64,000 nt of DNA from Lepiota brunneoincarnata (Eukaryota > Basidiomycota > Agaricomycetes > Agaricales > Agaricaceae), in NCBI GenBank assembly GCA_023014365.1, contig JAEBUN010000001.1:1116001-1180000 (forward strand). Direction: 5' to 3'. Positions 40,605 to 53,970 of the stretch are shown piece by piece. The notes beneath the pieces are model-generated. The model searched no databases. It was not told the origin of the DNA and saw only the letters and a program-made list of their open reading frames with translations. The stretch's first letter is position 1; each line of letters opens with the position of its first letter. The translations under genes and the position numbers were made by a program.

Positions 40605-41733
40605 TGCCTTTGACAGCAACTGTGCAAAATTCGAAGACTGGCTATTTCAATGCCAAATCTACCTAGAAGCCAATGATGCCATCTATGCCACCAACAAATC
40701 CAAAGCACTATTTGTGCTATCAACAATGCAAAGTGGCAACGCCCGAGCCTGGGCTGCCTCATACAATGAAGAAAGAATCAATGCCTCCACAGCTACCCCA
40801 AAAACATTCAAAGCTGAACCCTTCCAAGATTTCATCACCCAATTATGAAATGACTTTCAACCTGCAGACCAAAGTGCTTATGCACATACCCAACTCCAAA
40901 TCATAAAACAAGGAATGCTTCCCCTAAACAACTTCAATGCAAGATTCAAAGAGCTAGTCCAACACTCTGGACTCTTCAATGACAAAGCCATAATTGATTT
41001 ATACAGAAAAGCCATAAATAGGAACATTGCCATGCAACTAGACTCTGCTGAAAACCCTCCAACCACCATTGAGGAATGGTATACCCAAGCCAATAGGCTT
41101 GATGACAATCTCCAACAAGCTTCTGCTCTATCCAGAATGCCAAGACCCCAGAACAACTGATTCCAACCCCAGAACAATCAATTTGTCCCACAATTTGCTC
41201 CACACCCCCAACAACAAGCATATAATCCATCCCCATATGCCAACTACTACCGAAACACAGGAAATCAACAACAAAACTGCCAAGACCCCAATGCAATGGA
41301 AATAGATTATCTCTCTCAGGAATATCAAGAAAATTCCAAATCATATGACAATAGTCTTGACTTTGACACTGAACCCCAAGAAGATACCCTTGAAATAGAT
41401 GCTGTGGTATCACCCCAGCAACACCAGAACTATCAAGATTGGAAATGCTTCTGATGCGGCTCCACAGACCACTTTGTGGCTCAATGTCATCTACCTCCAC
41501 CCTCATGCCAATTTCCAGGCATGAGAACCAATCCACCACCTCAACCTCAACAAAACCCAAACAGACCAAATCAATTCCCTAACAAAAACAATACATGCAA
41601 ATATTTGCTCACTGTAGCTGAAGTTGCATCCCAAATGTGCCAAATGGTACAAGAACTCAAACCTGAATATCAACAAGAACTCCACAATGCCCTAGCTGAA
41701 GATCCGGAAATGTGACCCTTCCAGGATTTTTAA
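40605..41733 (+). pseudogene. GV gag, capsid and zinc knuckle
   Basis: Capsid block F-E-D-W-L-F-Q-C-Q-I-Y, then A-R-A-W-A-A-S-Y and F-N-A-R-F-K-E-L-V-Q. The zinc knuckle reads C-F-stop-C-G-S-T-D-H-F-V-A-Q-C, where the arginine codon is TGA (41452-41454). Other TGA stops are near 40846, 41158 and 41713. The tail P-F-Q-D-F and TAA (41731) match the X family. The stops make it a pseudogene. Confidence 0.85.
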
Positions 41734-41894
41734 AATTGGGACCTGTAAATTGATGTGCCCCTGCAGCCTCCCCAAAGAACAACAATTCTTCTCCTCCTCC
41801 TCTCAATCTGAATCATGTAACCCTAGACATGTCTCCCAATAAACAATCCCTTTACCTTCCTATCACACTGAGGAGTGACTGAACATCCCAACCC
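41734..41894 (+). promoter_or_regulatory. GV gag-pol spacer with AATAAA
   Basis: 161 bp between the gag stop and the pol ATG. It holds AATAAACAATCCC (from about 41838), shared with GX2 and, with changes, GX3. Confidence 0.5.
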
Positions 41895-43889
<1,995 letters not shown>

Positions 43890-44274
43890 TGTTATCAGAA
43901 GTCTTATCAGAAGGATGGTGATTTTTAATTTACATTCCCATGTCACTATGAAACCATCAGTAGTGTACATCAGAAGGACTATTCTTAGTATATGCCTCAT
44001 ATCCCTTATCTTTGACTCATAGTTACTCTGGTCCAGACTATTATAGTAGGAGTACAGCCACACTTAGAAGTATATAAGGATACAGTACATCACCTTGTAT
44101 TCTTATCTTAGTGTTATACAGTTCTTGCCTCCTATACCTCTTTGCCTTTAAACCGGCTGGACTATAGTGCTCCATCATCTCCAAGTCATGCTTAGTAGGA
44201 CAGGACCAAGTCTGTATAGATATCCTGTGTCAAATGCCATGCTACTGAAGAGTGAACCCCTAACCCAGGTAACA
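43890..44274 (+). mobile_element. X-family 5' LTR of GX2
   Basis: TGTTATCAGAAG...GGTAACA. TATATAA at 44071; the sequence TATCTTAGTGTT (44104-44115) begins exactly 33 bp downstream and matches the primer site. Confidence 0.95.
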
Positions 44275-44275
44275 A

Positions 44276-44287
44276 AACACTAAGATA
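44276..44287 (+). other. GX2 primer-binding site, self-complementary type
   Basis: AACACTAAGATA, one base after the LTR, exact reverse complement of 44104-44115. GX3 has the same site (11 nt) after its LTR at 53601. Confidence 0.8.
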
Positions 44288-44378
44288 CTCTGCTGCTTAT
44301 CTCTTGCTTGCCCTCTACTCTGCTCTGCTGCACTGCCGATGTACTGAACATGTCAAGGTACTCTGGTCATCAAATACA

Positions 44379-44637
44379 ACATACGAAAGAAAACCACCTC
44401 TCTGTGTAGCCATTGCTATGTCCTTGAACCTCTCCCTGCCAGAAGATCTGGCCCTACCTACTCATATTCATCTTCACCTCCACTGCCACCCTCATCACCT
44501 ACAGAATCATAACCCTAGAACTTGAATGCATCACATGCCCCTGCTACTGTTGTGTTGTCAGATTGTGGAACCTGTATTGAGGAATATCCATCATTGCAAC
44601 CCAATTTTTCATCCTTCTAGCAATAATAGATCACTAG
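44379..44637 (+). pseudogene. Leader ORF remnant of GX2
   Basis: Counterpart of the intact 85-codon ORF at 3361-3618. The ATG has become ATA (T-Y-E-R-K instead of M-Y-E-R-K), a 1-nt insertion near 44450 shifts the frame, and a TGA occurs near 44578. The cysteine cluster and the second hydrophobic segment, ending in TAG (44635-44637), remain readable. The gag frame follows the TAG in phase, as in GX1. Confidence 0.75.
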
Positions 44638-46452
44638 ACAATTATCACTACACCTCCCAAGAAGTTCTCAGCCCAAGAAACTCCATCACCACCTCCTCCC
44701 AAATTGAGAAGCAGAATCTCTGGATCAGGAACCCAAAATCTAGATCCCAGAAGAAACCCCATACCCACTCAAACACCATCACCGTTCTATCCCCCATCCC
44801 CATTTGACTCACCCACTCCACATGCATCTACATCTACACGCACTCAAACAAGCTTTGCTGAAGAACTAGCAGAATGACAAAGACTACAACACAAAAAAGA
44901 ACTAAAAGAACACTACAAACAAGAAGAAAAGGAATGCCAAGAAGCTGAAGCATATTGTGCTAAAGCACACCCTTTAAACAACTACAAACTTGCAAGACTT
45001 GAATATGTTCTAAAACAAGCAAAACAACTTACCAAATCAGAAGAAGATTTATTGACACACCACAAATTCACAGTAAATCAAGGAAAAGAACCCCCTGCAG
45101 ATAATGATTCAGACATCTTTATCACAGATGATAGCCAATTGGAACCAGATCCACAACCACCCACACTACCCACACCCACACAACCCTTAGCCCTACAGGC
45201 ACCACCCATACAACCACCACAACCACCAACATCACTGCTGCCACCCCCTGGACAATTACAAATGGCTGCCACACAAACCCCAAAGGAGTTAGGACTCCTC
45301 AAACCCATCACCTTTGATAGAACCAGAAGACTATTCAAAGACTGGATCTTCCAATGCAAAGTATACGTACTCACCAATGCCACCACATATAACACCGATC
45401 TTGCTAAAACCCTATTTGTCTTATCAACAATGCAATCAGGAGATGCCCAAGCCTGGGCCAGACAATACCTCCACAAGAGAAATGCCCAAACATAACAAGG
45501 GCAACCCATAGCCATGGCAACATGGGACAACTTCACTGCTCAGCTTAGAGCTGACTGAACCCCAGCAGATAAAGATGTGTATGTGTATACAAGACTCCAA
45601 ACCCTGCACCAAGCAGGTAAACCAATGACTCAATTCAATTCTCAGTTCAAGGAACTCATCCATCAATCCGGACTCAATGAAGATCCCACTCTCATCGATC
45701 TATACCAAAAAGCAATCAATTGACACATTGCCATGAAAATCAACAAATCGGAGAACTCTCTGACAACTATCTCCACTTGGTACACCCAAGCCAATAAGCT
45801 TGACAACAATTTCTGCCAAATCAATGCCCTTTACAGTACCCCAAGAAACACGTTTCCTCAGAGGAACCAATACCAATCCAACCATGGACCAAGTTGCCCA
45901 AACAACAATGTGCCCTATGCACAGTTTTATCAGAGGAGCAATGCTGCACAATTCACACCACACAACCCACATGCCATGGAAATAGACCATGCCACAATGG
46001 AAGAAGGATTTGAAGATCCCTACCCCAAAATTCCACAACCAGAATATGCCAATGATGACTCCACACAAGAACCATTGGAGATAGATGCCGTTGTTATGGA
46101 ACAACAAATGAAGGCTTATCAAAAGCAAGAATGCTTCTGATGTGGAGCAAATGATCATTGGGTTAACAAATGCCCACAACCACCACCAGCCAGACACTTC
46201 CCAGGAATGTGCACTAATCTCCCTCACCCTGCGAGAAACCCCAACCATCCCTTCCCTGGACAACAAAACACTTGTCCTGGATTCCTGAACTGGAACACCC
46301 AGCCATCACCCCAACACAAATACTCCCTTGCTGTTGCAGAAGTTGCATTGCAGATGCACCAAATGGTTGATGAACTCAACCCCAAGTTACAACAAGAACT
46401 CCACTCCGCACTAGCTGAGGATCCAGAGATGCATCCATTCCAGGATTTTTAA
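44638..46452 (+). pseudogene. GX2 gag
   Basis: Full-length Gag remnant: P-P-K-K-F-S-A start (again ACA, not ATG), Pro-rich segment, capsid block F-K-D-W-I-F-Q-C-K-V-Y-V near 45340, zinc knuckle C-F-stop-C-G-A-N-D-H-W-V-N-K-C (TGA at 46138-46140), tail P-F-Q-D-F and TAA (46450). In-frame stops also occur near 44875, 45494, 45558 and 45721. The longest clean piece is 45052-45495. It packaged RNA in the ancestor; this copy is dead. Confidence 0.85.
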
Positions 46453-46601
46453 AATGGAATGCTGTCAATCGATGTGCCCCTGCACATTCCAGAGCTCAGA
46501 AGGACATTTCCTTGATAAACTCTGTACAATTATGACTATCCCTGAATAAACAATCCCTTTTCTTACCCATTGAGATTTGGAGTGAACGGACATCAAAACC
46601 T
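46453..46601 (+). promoter_or_regulatory. GX2 gag-pol spacer with AATAAA
   Basis: 149 bp, the same length as in GX3, containing GAATAAACAATCCC near 46543. A poly(A) signal at this place would allow gag-only RNA; this is an inference. Confidence 0.5.
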
Positions 46602-46612
46602 GTGGCCATCAC

Positions 46613-47286
46613 TGTTATGATCTGTGCTCCTTCTGTATCTGAGGATAACTGGAGATGGCCTTCAATCACTCTACGAGGTGTCCAAGACAGTTGGCCTTGC
46701 AGAGCTTAGTGGATTGCGCTCAGTGAGATAACAAGGGAACACGCCAAGTTAAGGCAGAGAGAGTTAACAACCGCTGTTAACAAGATTAAAGCTTAGGGCT
46801 TTAATCTCTACTTGTACAGGCCTTATATACCTATGAGACACTATATACTCATTATAGGTAGTTGGGCTGTTCTACTGGTCATCCGCAGTCGCATCCTACT
46901 GTGATTTATATTACAATGAGTCAGTGTCCTCGTTCTTACTGCTGTGCAATGTTCCATCGCTTTCCTCTGACTCATAATCTCCTTCTCCCGATTCTATCTC
47001 CATGGAGTCTCCTCCATTCTTGCTCTCTACTCTCTTGGTACTTCCATCTACATTGGAGGTTGGATCGGTTGATCCATGGCTGTTTTCTTTGTCCTTGGGG
47101 TATTCCAGAATATCCTGCAAGGTTATCTCCATTCCCGCTTCTCTTGCCAGGTCCTGCATGGTATTATAATATTCCCCTTCTTTGTCTTCATATTCCTGTG
47201 CTCGTAACTGGTCTGTGGTCTCCTGTACCCATCTTGTAAAGTCAAATAGTTGTTCTTGTTCCTCTCAATCCAGACTATTCATAACA
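46613..47286 (-). mobile_element. Z-family solo LTR (674 bp)
   Basis: Perfect target duplication ATCAC (46608-46612, 47287-47291), splitting the pol start of GX2 after M/V-A-I-T. TATATAA at 46829-46823 (minus). It contains the same U3 ORF as the GZ LTR (ATG 47282, stop 46911), including the TGA at codon 6. Confidence 0.95.
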
Positions 47287-47291
47287 ATCAC

Positions 47292-50200
47292 TGCCCTGAT
47301 AGACTCAGGAGCTCAAGGGAATTTTATCTCCCACAAAGTCATTGAACAACACAGTTATCAAACCAAATGGCTGGACCAACCAATTCCTCTCAGTAACGTT
47401 GACAGAACTGACAATCAACATGGCAAGATCCATGAATACATCAAAATCAGAACCATCATTAATGGAAGAGATTGCATGCCAGAAGCGTATGTCACAAACA
47501 CTGGTCAAAAAGACCTCATCATTGGATTTCCCTGGTTGGAACAGTACAATCCCGACATCAACTGGAAGACCAAGACATTCTCTTGGAAACCCCAAATTGA
47601 TCACCAAAACTTTTCTAAACTCCTCAGAACCCTTTGACAACCAGTCAAGCTCAACTCCATCACCATGGACATAATGGCTGGAAAAACCTCTCAACCTGAG
47701 GACAACCCAGAAGAATATATCAACCTGTCAAACATTGACCTAGACACCTTCTCTTTAGAAAGAGAAATGAACCGAATGCTTCTAACCCCATTAGAAGTAA
47801 ATGCCAAAGCTACACATGCCACAACACTCCACAATGAGCAACACAACCCAACAAAATCAGCAAACCAAAAAGGAAAACAACTGGAATCAAACAAAGAACC
47901 ATCCAAAATCCCTTGGAGATTCACCCGATGGGCTAAAATATTCAACAAGAAAGCATCTGAACAATTCCCACCATCAAGAACGTTTGATCACAAAATCAAA
48001 CTAAAACCAACATTCAAAGCAAAATCAATGAAACCCTATCAAGTGGCACCTGCCAAAGAAAAAGCACTAAAGGAACTCATAGACAAAAACCTCCAAAAAG
48101 GGTACATCTGCCCCTCAAAATCCCCTATGGCATCACCCTTCTTCTTTGTTGCCAAGAAAGGAGGAGACCTCTGACCCTGCCAAGACTATCATTATCTCAA
48201 CGATCACACCATCAAAAACACATACCCATTCCCATGATTTCCTCTATCATGGATAAACTCAAAGGAGCTAAGTACTTCACTAAGCTTGACATCCGCCTAG
48301 GATACAATAATGTCAGAATCAAAGATGGCAATCAATGGAAAGCAGCGTTCAAGACTCCCATGGGTCTTTTTGAACCAACTGTAATGTTTTTCGGACTTTG
48401 CAACAGTCCTGTGATGTTCCAGCATATGATGGACACACTATTCTCCAAACTAATGGAGAAAGAAGGAATCATCATCTATATGGATGATATCCTAATCTAC
48501 AGTAAAACCCAAGAGGAAACCAACTGACTTACAGAAAAAGTACTGCAAATCCTGCAGGAAAATGACCTCTACCTCAAAATGGAGAAATGCAAGTTCAACA
48601 AACAATGACTTGAATACCTTGGTCACACCAGATGAAATCAAAATGGATCCCAGAAAACTCAAGGGAATAGAAGAATGGCCAGTACCAAAAACTGTCCAAC
48701 ATATTCAGAAATTCATTGGATTCTGTAACTTCTATCGGAAGTTCATCCGCAGCTACTCCCACCACACCAAACCCCTTAATCAACTCCTTTCCAAGTCAAC
48801 CAAATTTGAATGGAAAGAAGAACAACAAAAAGTGTTCGAAATGCTCAAGAATGAATTCTTAAAGGAACTGGTACTCCTCATGCCCAACTCCACAAAACCC
48901 TTTGAAATAGAAGCTGATGCTTCCAAATTTGCATCAGGAGCTGTCCTATACCAACACAACATCAACAGAATACGGAAACCTGTATCATTCTATTCAAAGA
49001 TGTTTGGACCAGTGGAATGCAATTATGATATCTATGACAGGGAACTTCTCGCTATCATTCAAGCCCTCAAAGAATGGTGCCACTACCTCCTTGGCAGCCC
49101 CCATACTGTCTGTATCAGAACGGATCATCAAAACCTCACATACTGGTGTAAACCCCAGAAAATCAACCACTGACAAGCACAATGGGTCCAGACCCTTGCT
49201 GACTACAACTTCAAATTAGAGCACATCCCTGGATCAAAGATCCCAGCACCAGACACCCTATCAAGACATCTAGACCACATTCCTGATGAGGATAATGATA
49301 ACAAAGACATCACCATGCTTCCAGACAACCTCTTTATTGCCACAACTGACTTAGAAGATCAAAACATGATCACAGTACTCCCAGAACACCTCTTTATCAC
49401 CACCGTTGATATAAAACTCCAAGAAGGAATCACAGAGTCACCCAAATATGATGCTAGAACCACCAAAGTGTTCAAACTCCTCAAAGAATCACACCCTAAC
49501 GCTGCCAATAAAGACTTCAAAACAATATTGACCTTAAACGGTCCACTCCTCACGTTCCAAGAACATGTCATCATTCCAGAAGACCTCCAACTCAGATGCA
49601 ATGTCATCACAAGATACCACAACCACCCTACACATGGCCACCCCAGAGAACAGGAAACATACCACCTTGCTAAGAAGGAAGTGTATTGGCCAGGAATGTC
49701 AACGTTCATAAAGAACTATGTCAAGGGCTGTCCTGAATGTCAGTAACACAAAATCATATGCAGACCAGATAACACACCAACTCAACCGATCCCACCATCA
49801 TCTTCCAAACACCCATTTGCTCAAATCTCATGGGATCTTATCACCGGTCTACCACCTAGCACCGGCCATAATGCAATATTGTCCATGGTGGACCACAGCC
49901 TTACAAAGGGGGTAATTTTCATCCTAACATCAGATCAATCAAATGCTGATGACATCAGATGACTATTAATAGAGAAATTGTTCACAAGATTCAGTCTTCC
50001 TGACAAAATCATATCAGATCAAGACCCCAGATTTGCTGCCAACCACCTCTGAGAACTAGCCAAATGCCTCAACATTCAACAAGCATTCTCAACCACATAT
50101 CATCCCCAAACAGATGGTTTCACAGAACGATATAATCAAGAGATTGAAACCTACCTAGCCATATACTGCACCAGAAACCCCCTTGACTGGTCAGAAACCC

Positions 50201-50933
50201 TTCCTATCACTGAGTTTGCACACAACTCCAAAATACATGCCTCAAGGCAGAAATCCCCATTCAAACTAATCATGGGATACAACCCTCCGCTGATACCCAT
50301 GGTAATGGAAACATTGAACTTTCCATCAGTAGACGAATGCATCAGACTCCTTGATGATGCCAGAAAAGAAGCACACACAGCACACCAACTCTCCACTGAT
50401 ATTATGAAACAAAGAACCAGAAGAAACCATCAAACCCCTTGAAACACATCAGAAAGTATGGCTAGAAGCCAAGAACCTCAAACTCCCCTTCATCTCCAAC
50501 AAAATATCCCCAAAATGACTAGGACCTTTCCTTATCTCAGAAGTCTTATCCCCACTCACATACAAACTAAAACTCCTGATCAAATGGAAGATATACCTGG
50601 TGTTCCACCAAAACCTCCTAACCCCATATACTGAAACAGAAGCATATGGATCTCATCCGACACCACCACCACCTGACATCATCAATGATGAAGAAGAATA
50701 CGAAATCAAAACCATTCTCAATCACCATCAATATCATGGAAAACTCCAATATTACATCAAATGGAAAGGATACTCCCCACATGGAGAATGAATGGATCAC
50801 TGATGAAACACTTTGCACTAATGCCAAAGAATACCTAACTGAGTATAAAGAAGCTCATGGAATTCCCCAGAAAGATCAGGAACCCACCAGAACCTACCAA
50901 AAACAACTTTGCTCTCACACCAAATGTACTTAA
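47292..50933 (+). pseudogene. GX2 pol: protease, RT, RNase H, integrase, chromodomain
   Basis: Protease D-S-G-A-Q-G-N-F-I-S-H (47300); [10 protein letters not shown] (near 48478); RNase H I-E-A-D-A-S-K-F and [10 protein letters not shown]. Integrase has H-x-H ... C-x2-C and keeps all three acids: S-W-D-L-I-T-G, I-S-D-Q-D-P-R-F and T-D-G-F-T-E-R-Y. The chromodomain is E-Y-E-I-K-T-I-L-N-H ... Y-Y-I-K-W-K-G-Y, then after a frameshift near 50785 N-E-W-I-T-D-E. The start codon is GTG (46602) before the Z LTR. TGA stops replace arginine at 48172, 48525, 48606 and 49171. A further frameshift lies near 50410. Pol ends at TAA 50931-50933. Confidence 0.9.
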
Positions 50934-50934
50934 A

Positions 50935-52310
50935 ATGCCCATGAACCTCAACCTCACTTGCCCTCAAACCACTCCCCCTTACTCTACCACACCCTCTCCA
51001 TCTTCCTCATCCCCCTCTATCATCATCATCAATGACCAGAAGGTCAAACATACAACACTTCAGACAACTCCCATACCGGCCCCATCTCCCAACACCCCTT
51101 CTCACACCTTCGCTGCAGCCTACACCTCCCTTAGAGATGAGACCCCTGACCCCAACACCACCCCAGAACCAACAGTCGCCCCAGCCACCTCCCTTAGATT
51201 CCATTCAGCTGGAATACAATCATATGGACCAGATCACCCTCCTAACGGAGATCTGCATGAGGCTGCAACCAGCCAAACCATTATGAGTAAATTGGAACAC
51301 TCTCCAATTCCAGACCATGACTGACAACTCGGGGTCAACTATACCCACCACGTACAACAGACTATGACTCTCACTACTGTGTACAATACACAACAGGCCT
51401 GGACAGAATCACTTGAGCAACTTCTCTGCACTAGATTGGGCCTCATGTCTGAGGTGTCAAAGAACTTACCCAAACGAGATGAGATACATTCCTCAAAGCC
51501 CCCCACTACAACCATCTCCCCCACTACCATGATTACCCCTGCCCCCGTCACCACCACCACTCCCAATCCCAACAAGGGAAAGAAGTCCACCAGTATCAGA
51601 AACCCTTTCAGACATCTCACCACCATCAGAGACACCACCCACACTGTCACCAATAACAACATTCCAATTTGGAACTCCCCCAATGCCATTCACACACAAA
51701 CTGACCCCCAAAGCACCAACAGATCAGTCTGCATTCAATGCAGACATACTGGACACTGGGCCATGGACTGCCCACAATTCGCCTGTCTTGGATGCAAGCA
51801 ATACACTCCAGGACACTACTCTTATGACTGCATCAAATACAGATGCCCCCACTGTGCTGTTTTCCAACCACTACCATAAACAGACTGAATGCCCTGCTCA
51901 AAAGACCAGACACACCCCCTACTCTCAAGCTTCAGCAGCCTGTCCCACCACAATTCCCTCCACTCATAATTGATACATTGATCTCACTAATGACAATTAC
52001 TATGAGGAATGTTACAATGAGATTGCTGAGTCCAACATTACAGGAGAACCATGCAGCTCCTTCTGAAGAAAATCAAATCACCCCCACAGAAGATAGAATT
52101 GAAAGCCCTCACTTCAGACAACTCCTATACAACATATTCTATCCAGGACAACCTCCATCTCCAGAAACTGCCACAGCACTCAACCTTCACAGAACTCCTA
52201 CCCCCACCTTTTCCCCTGTCATTCCCCCTTGCCCAGACTCCACCAACCACCCCCAAGTCAACTACTATGAACCAAACTACCTAGCTGAATACCCAGAAGA
52301 AGGAAACTAA
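50935..52310 (+). pseudogene. GX2 third ORF: triple zinc-knuckle protein downstream of pol
   Basis: An ATG one base after the pol stop (TAA-A-ATG) opens a frame to 51879, broken only by a TGA at 51322 (context D-H-D-stop-Q-L, likely a lost CGA). The N-terminal half is Pro/Ser/Thr-rich. The middle has zinc knuckle 1, C-I-Q-C-R-H-T-G-H-W-A-M-D-C, and knuckle 2, C-L-G-C-K-Q-Y-T-P-G-H-Y-S-Y-D-C. A third, C-P-H-C ... H-Y-H-K-Q-T-E-C, is completed in the next frame. Frame changes near 51850 and 52050 link it to an acidic tail ending Y-P-E-E-G-N (52310). It lies where retroviruses have env but has no signal or membrane segment. Nucleic-acid binding is inferred. No other copy is in the window. Confidence 0.6.
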
Positions 52311-52348
52311 TGAGTTGTGATGGAAAACAACTCTAGAAATGGACCTAA

Positions 52349-52733
52349 TGTTATCAGAAGTCTTATCAGAAGGACAGTTATTTTTAATTTACATTCCCAT
52401 GTCACTATGAAACCATCAGTAGTGTACATCAGAAGGACTGTTCTTAGTATATGCCTCGTGTCCCTTATCTTTGACTCATAGTTACTCTGGTCCAGACTAT
52501 TATAGTAGGAGTACAGCCACACTTAGAAGTATATAAGGATACAGTACATCACTTTGTATTCTTACCTTAGTGTTATACAGTTCTTGCCTCCTATACCTCT
52601 TTGCCCCTAAACTGGCTGGACTATAGTGCTCCATCGTCTCCAAGTCACGCCTAGTAGGACAGGACCAAGTCTGTATAGACATCCTGTGTTGAACACTGTG
52701 CTACTCAAGAGTGAACCCCTAACCCAGGTAACA
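52349..52733 (+). mobile_element. X-family 3' LTR of GX2
   Basis: 385 bp, same ends as the 5' LTR. A purine-rich stretch AGAAGAAGGAAAC lies about 40 bp upstream (about 52297), not directly adjacent, so the polypurine tract is uncertain. Confidence 0.95.
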
Positions 52734-53216
52734 ATGACAATGAAGATGTCACAATGTTGCCCAACAAATTATTTGCAAATGCTGCCAACTTGACAATTAT
52801 GCTACCAGATTGCCTATTTGTAAATTCAATCAACATTGAACTCCAGAAACAAATCACTATATCCCTCAAATTTGACCCCACCTTATCCAAGACCCTCCAA
52901 ACCCTGAAAGAATCCATTCCCAAATCTACCAACAACAGCTATGGAATGATACCTATAGCATACAGCCCACTGCTCACTTACCAGAACAAGGTAGTCATAC
53001 CAGAAGATCTCCAACTCCAACAGTATATTATAGCCTGGTACCATGACCACCCATCACAAGGCCACCCCAGCAAATAAGAAACATATCGTCTAGCAAGGAA
53101 AGAAGTGTATTGGCCCAGCATGGCCACATTCATCAAGCACTACATCAAAGGTTGCCCCACCTGTCAACAATTCAAAATTATCAGAAGACCAGAAGTCCCA
53201 CCTCTCCAGCTGATAC
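52734..53216 (+). pseudogene. GV integrase, N-terminal part
   Basis: Resumes GV pol after GX2: N-D-N-E-D-V-T-M-L-P, the linker, then V-V-I-P-E-D-L-Q-L, the H2C2 finger W-Y-H-D-H-P-S-Q-G-H-P ... K-G-C-P-T-C-Q-Q, and I-R-R-P-E-V-P-P. A TAA interrupts near 53076. It is cut at P-P-L-Q-L-I by GX3 (53217). The catalytic core is outside the window. Confidence 0.85.
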
Positions 53217-53601
53217 TGTTATCAGAAGTCTTATTAGAAGGACAGTTGTTTTTAGTTTACATTCCCATGTCACTATGAAACCATCAGTAGTGTACATCAG
53301 AAGGACTATTCTTAGTTTATGCCTCATGTTCCTTATCTCTGACTCATAACTACTCTGGTCTGGACTATTACAGTAGGAGTACAGCCACACTTAGAAGTAT
53401 ATAAGGATACAGTACATTACCTTGTATCCTTATCTTAGTGTTATACAGTTCTTGCCTCCTATACCTCTTTGCCCTTAAACCAGCTGGACTATAGTGCTCC
53501 ATCACCTCTAAGTCACACCTAGTAGGACAAGACCAAGTCTGTATAGACATCTTGCCTCAAATGCCATGCTACTCAAGAGCAAACCCCTAACCTGGGTAAC
53601 A
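53217..53601 (+). mobile_element. X-family 5' LTR of GX3 (385 bp)
   Basis: TGTTATCAGAAG...GGGTAACA, followed by AAAACACTAAGATCC, so the self-complementary primer site is kept for 11 bases (53603-53613). Confidence 0.95.
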
Positions 53602-53702
53602 AAACACTAAGATCCTCTGCTGCTTATCTCTTGCTTGCCCTCCACTCTGCTCTGCTCTGCCAATGTACTGAACGTGTTGAGGTACTCCAGTTGTTCAAAA
53701 CA

Positions 53703-53958
53703 ATGTATGAAAGAAAACCACCCCTCTGTGTAGCCATTGCTACATCCCCCAACCTCTCCCTGCCAGAGCCTGGCTTACCTACTCATTTTCATCTTCACCT
53801 CCACCGCCACCCTCATCGCCTACCGAATAATCACCCTAGAACTCGAATGCATCACATGCCCTTGCCACTGCTGCATTGTCAGATCGTGGAACCTGTACTC
53901 AGGAATCTCCATCATCACAACCCAATTTTTCATCCTTCTAGTGATAATTGATCGCTAG
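53703..53958 (+). pseudogene. Leader ORF remnant of GX3
   Basis: Keeps ATG (53703) and TAG (53956-53958) at the positions of the intact GX1 ORF, but a 2-nt deletion near 53765 puts the two halves in different frames. The cysteine cluster C-P-C-H-C-C and both hydrophobic segments are readable. The gag ATG (53971) is four codons after the TAG, in phase. Confidence 0.8.
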
Positions 53959-53970
53959 ACAACTGCCATC

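Larger units (their letters stand above)
43890..52733 (+). mobile_element. GX2: complete two-LTR Ty3/Gypsy element, X family (8844 bp)
   Basis: 385-bp LTRs at both ends and a perfect target duplication ATGAC (43885-43889, 52734-52738). By eye the two LTRs differ at about 20 of 385 positions, nearly all transitions, so the copy is not recent. Layout: leader ORF remnant, gag, AATAAA spacer, pol, then an extra ORF before the 3' LTR. A Z solo LTR sits at the pol start. Confidence 0.95.
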
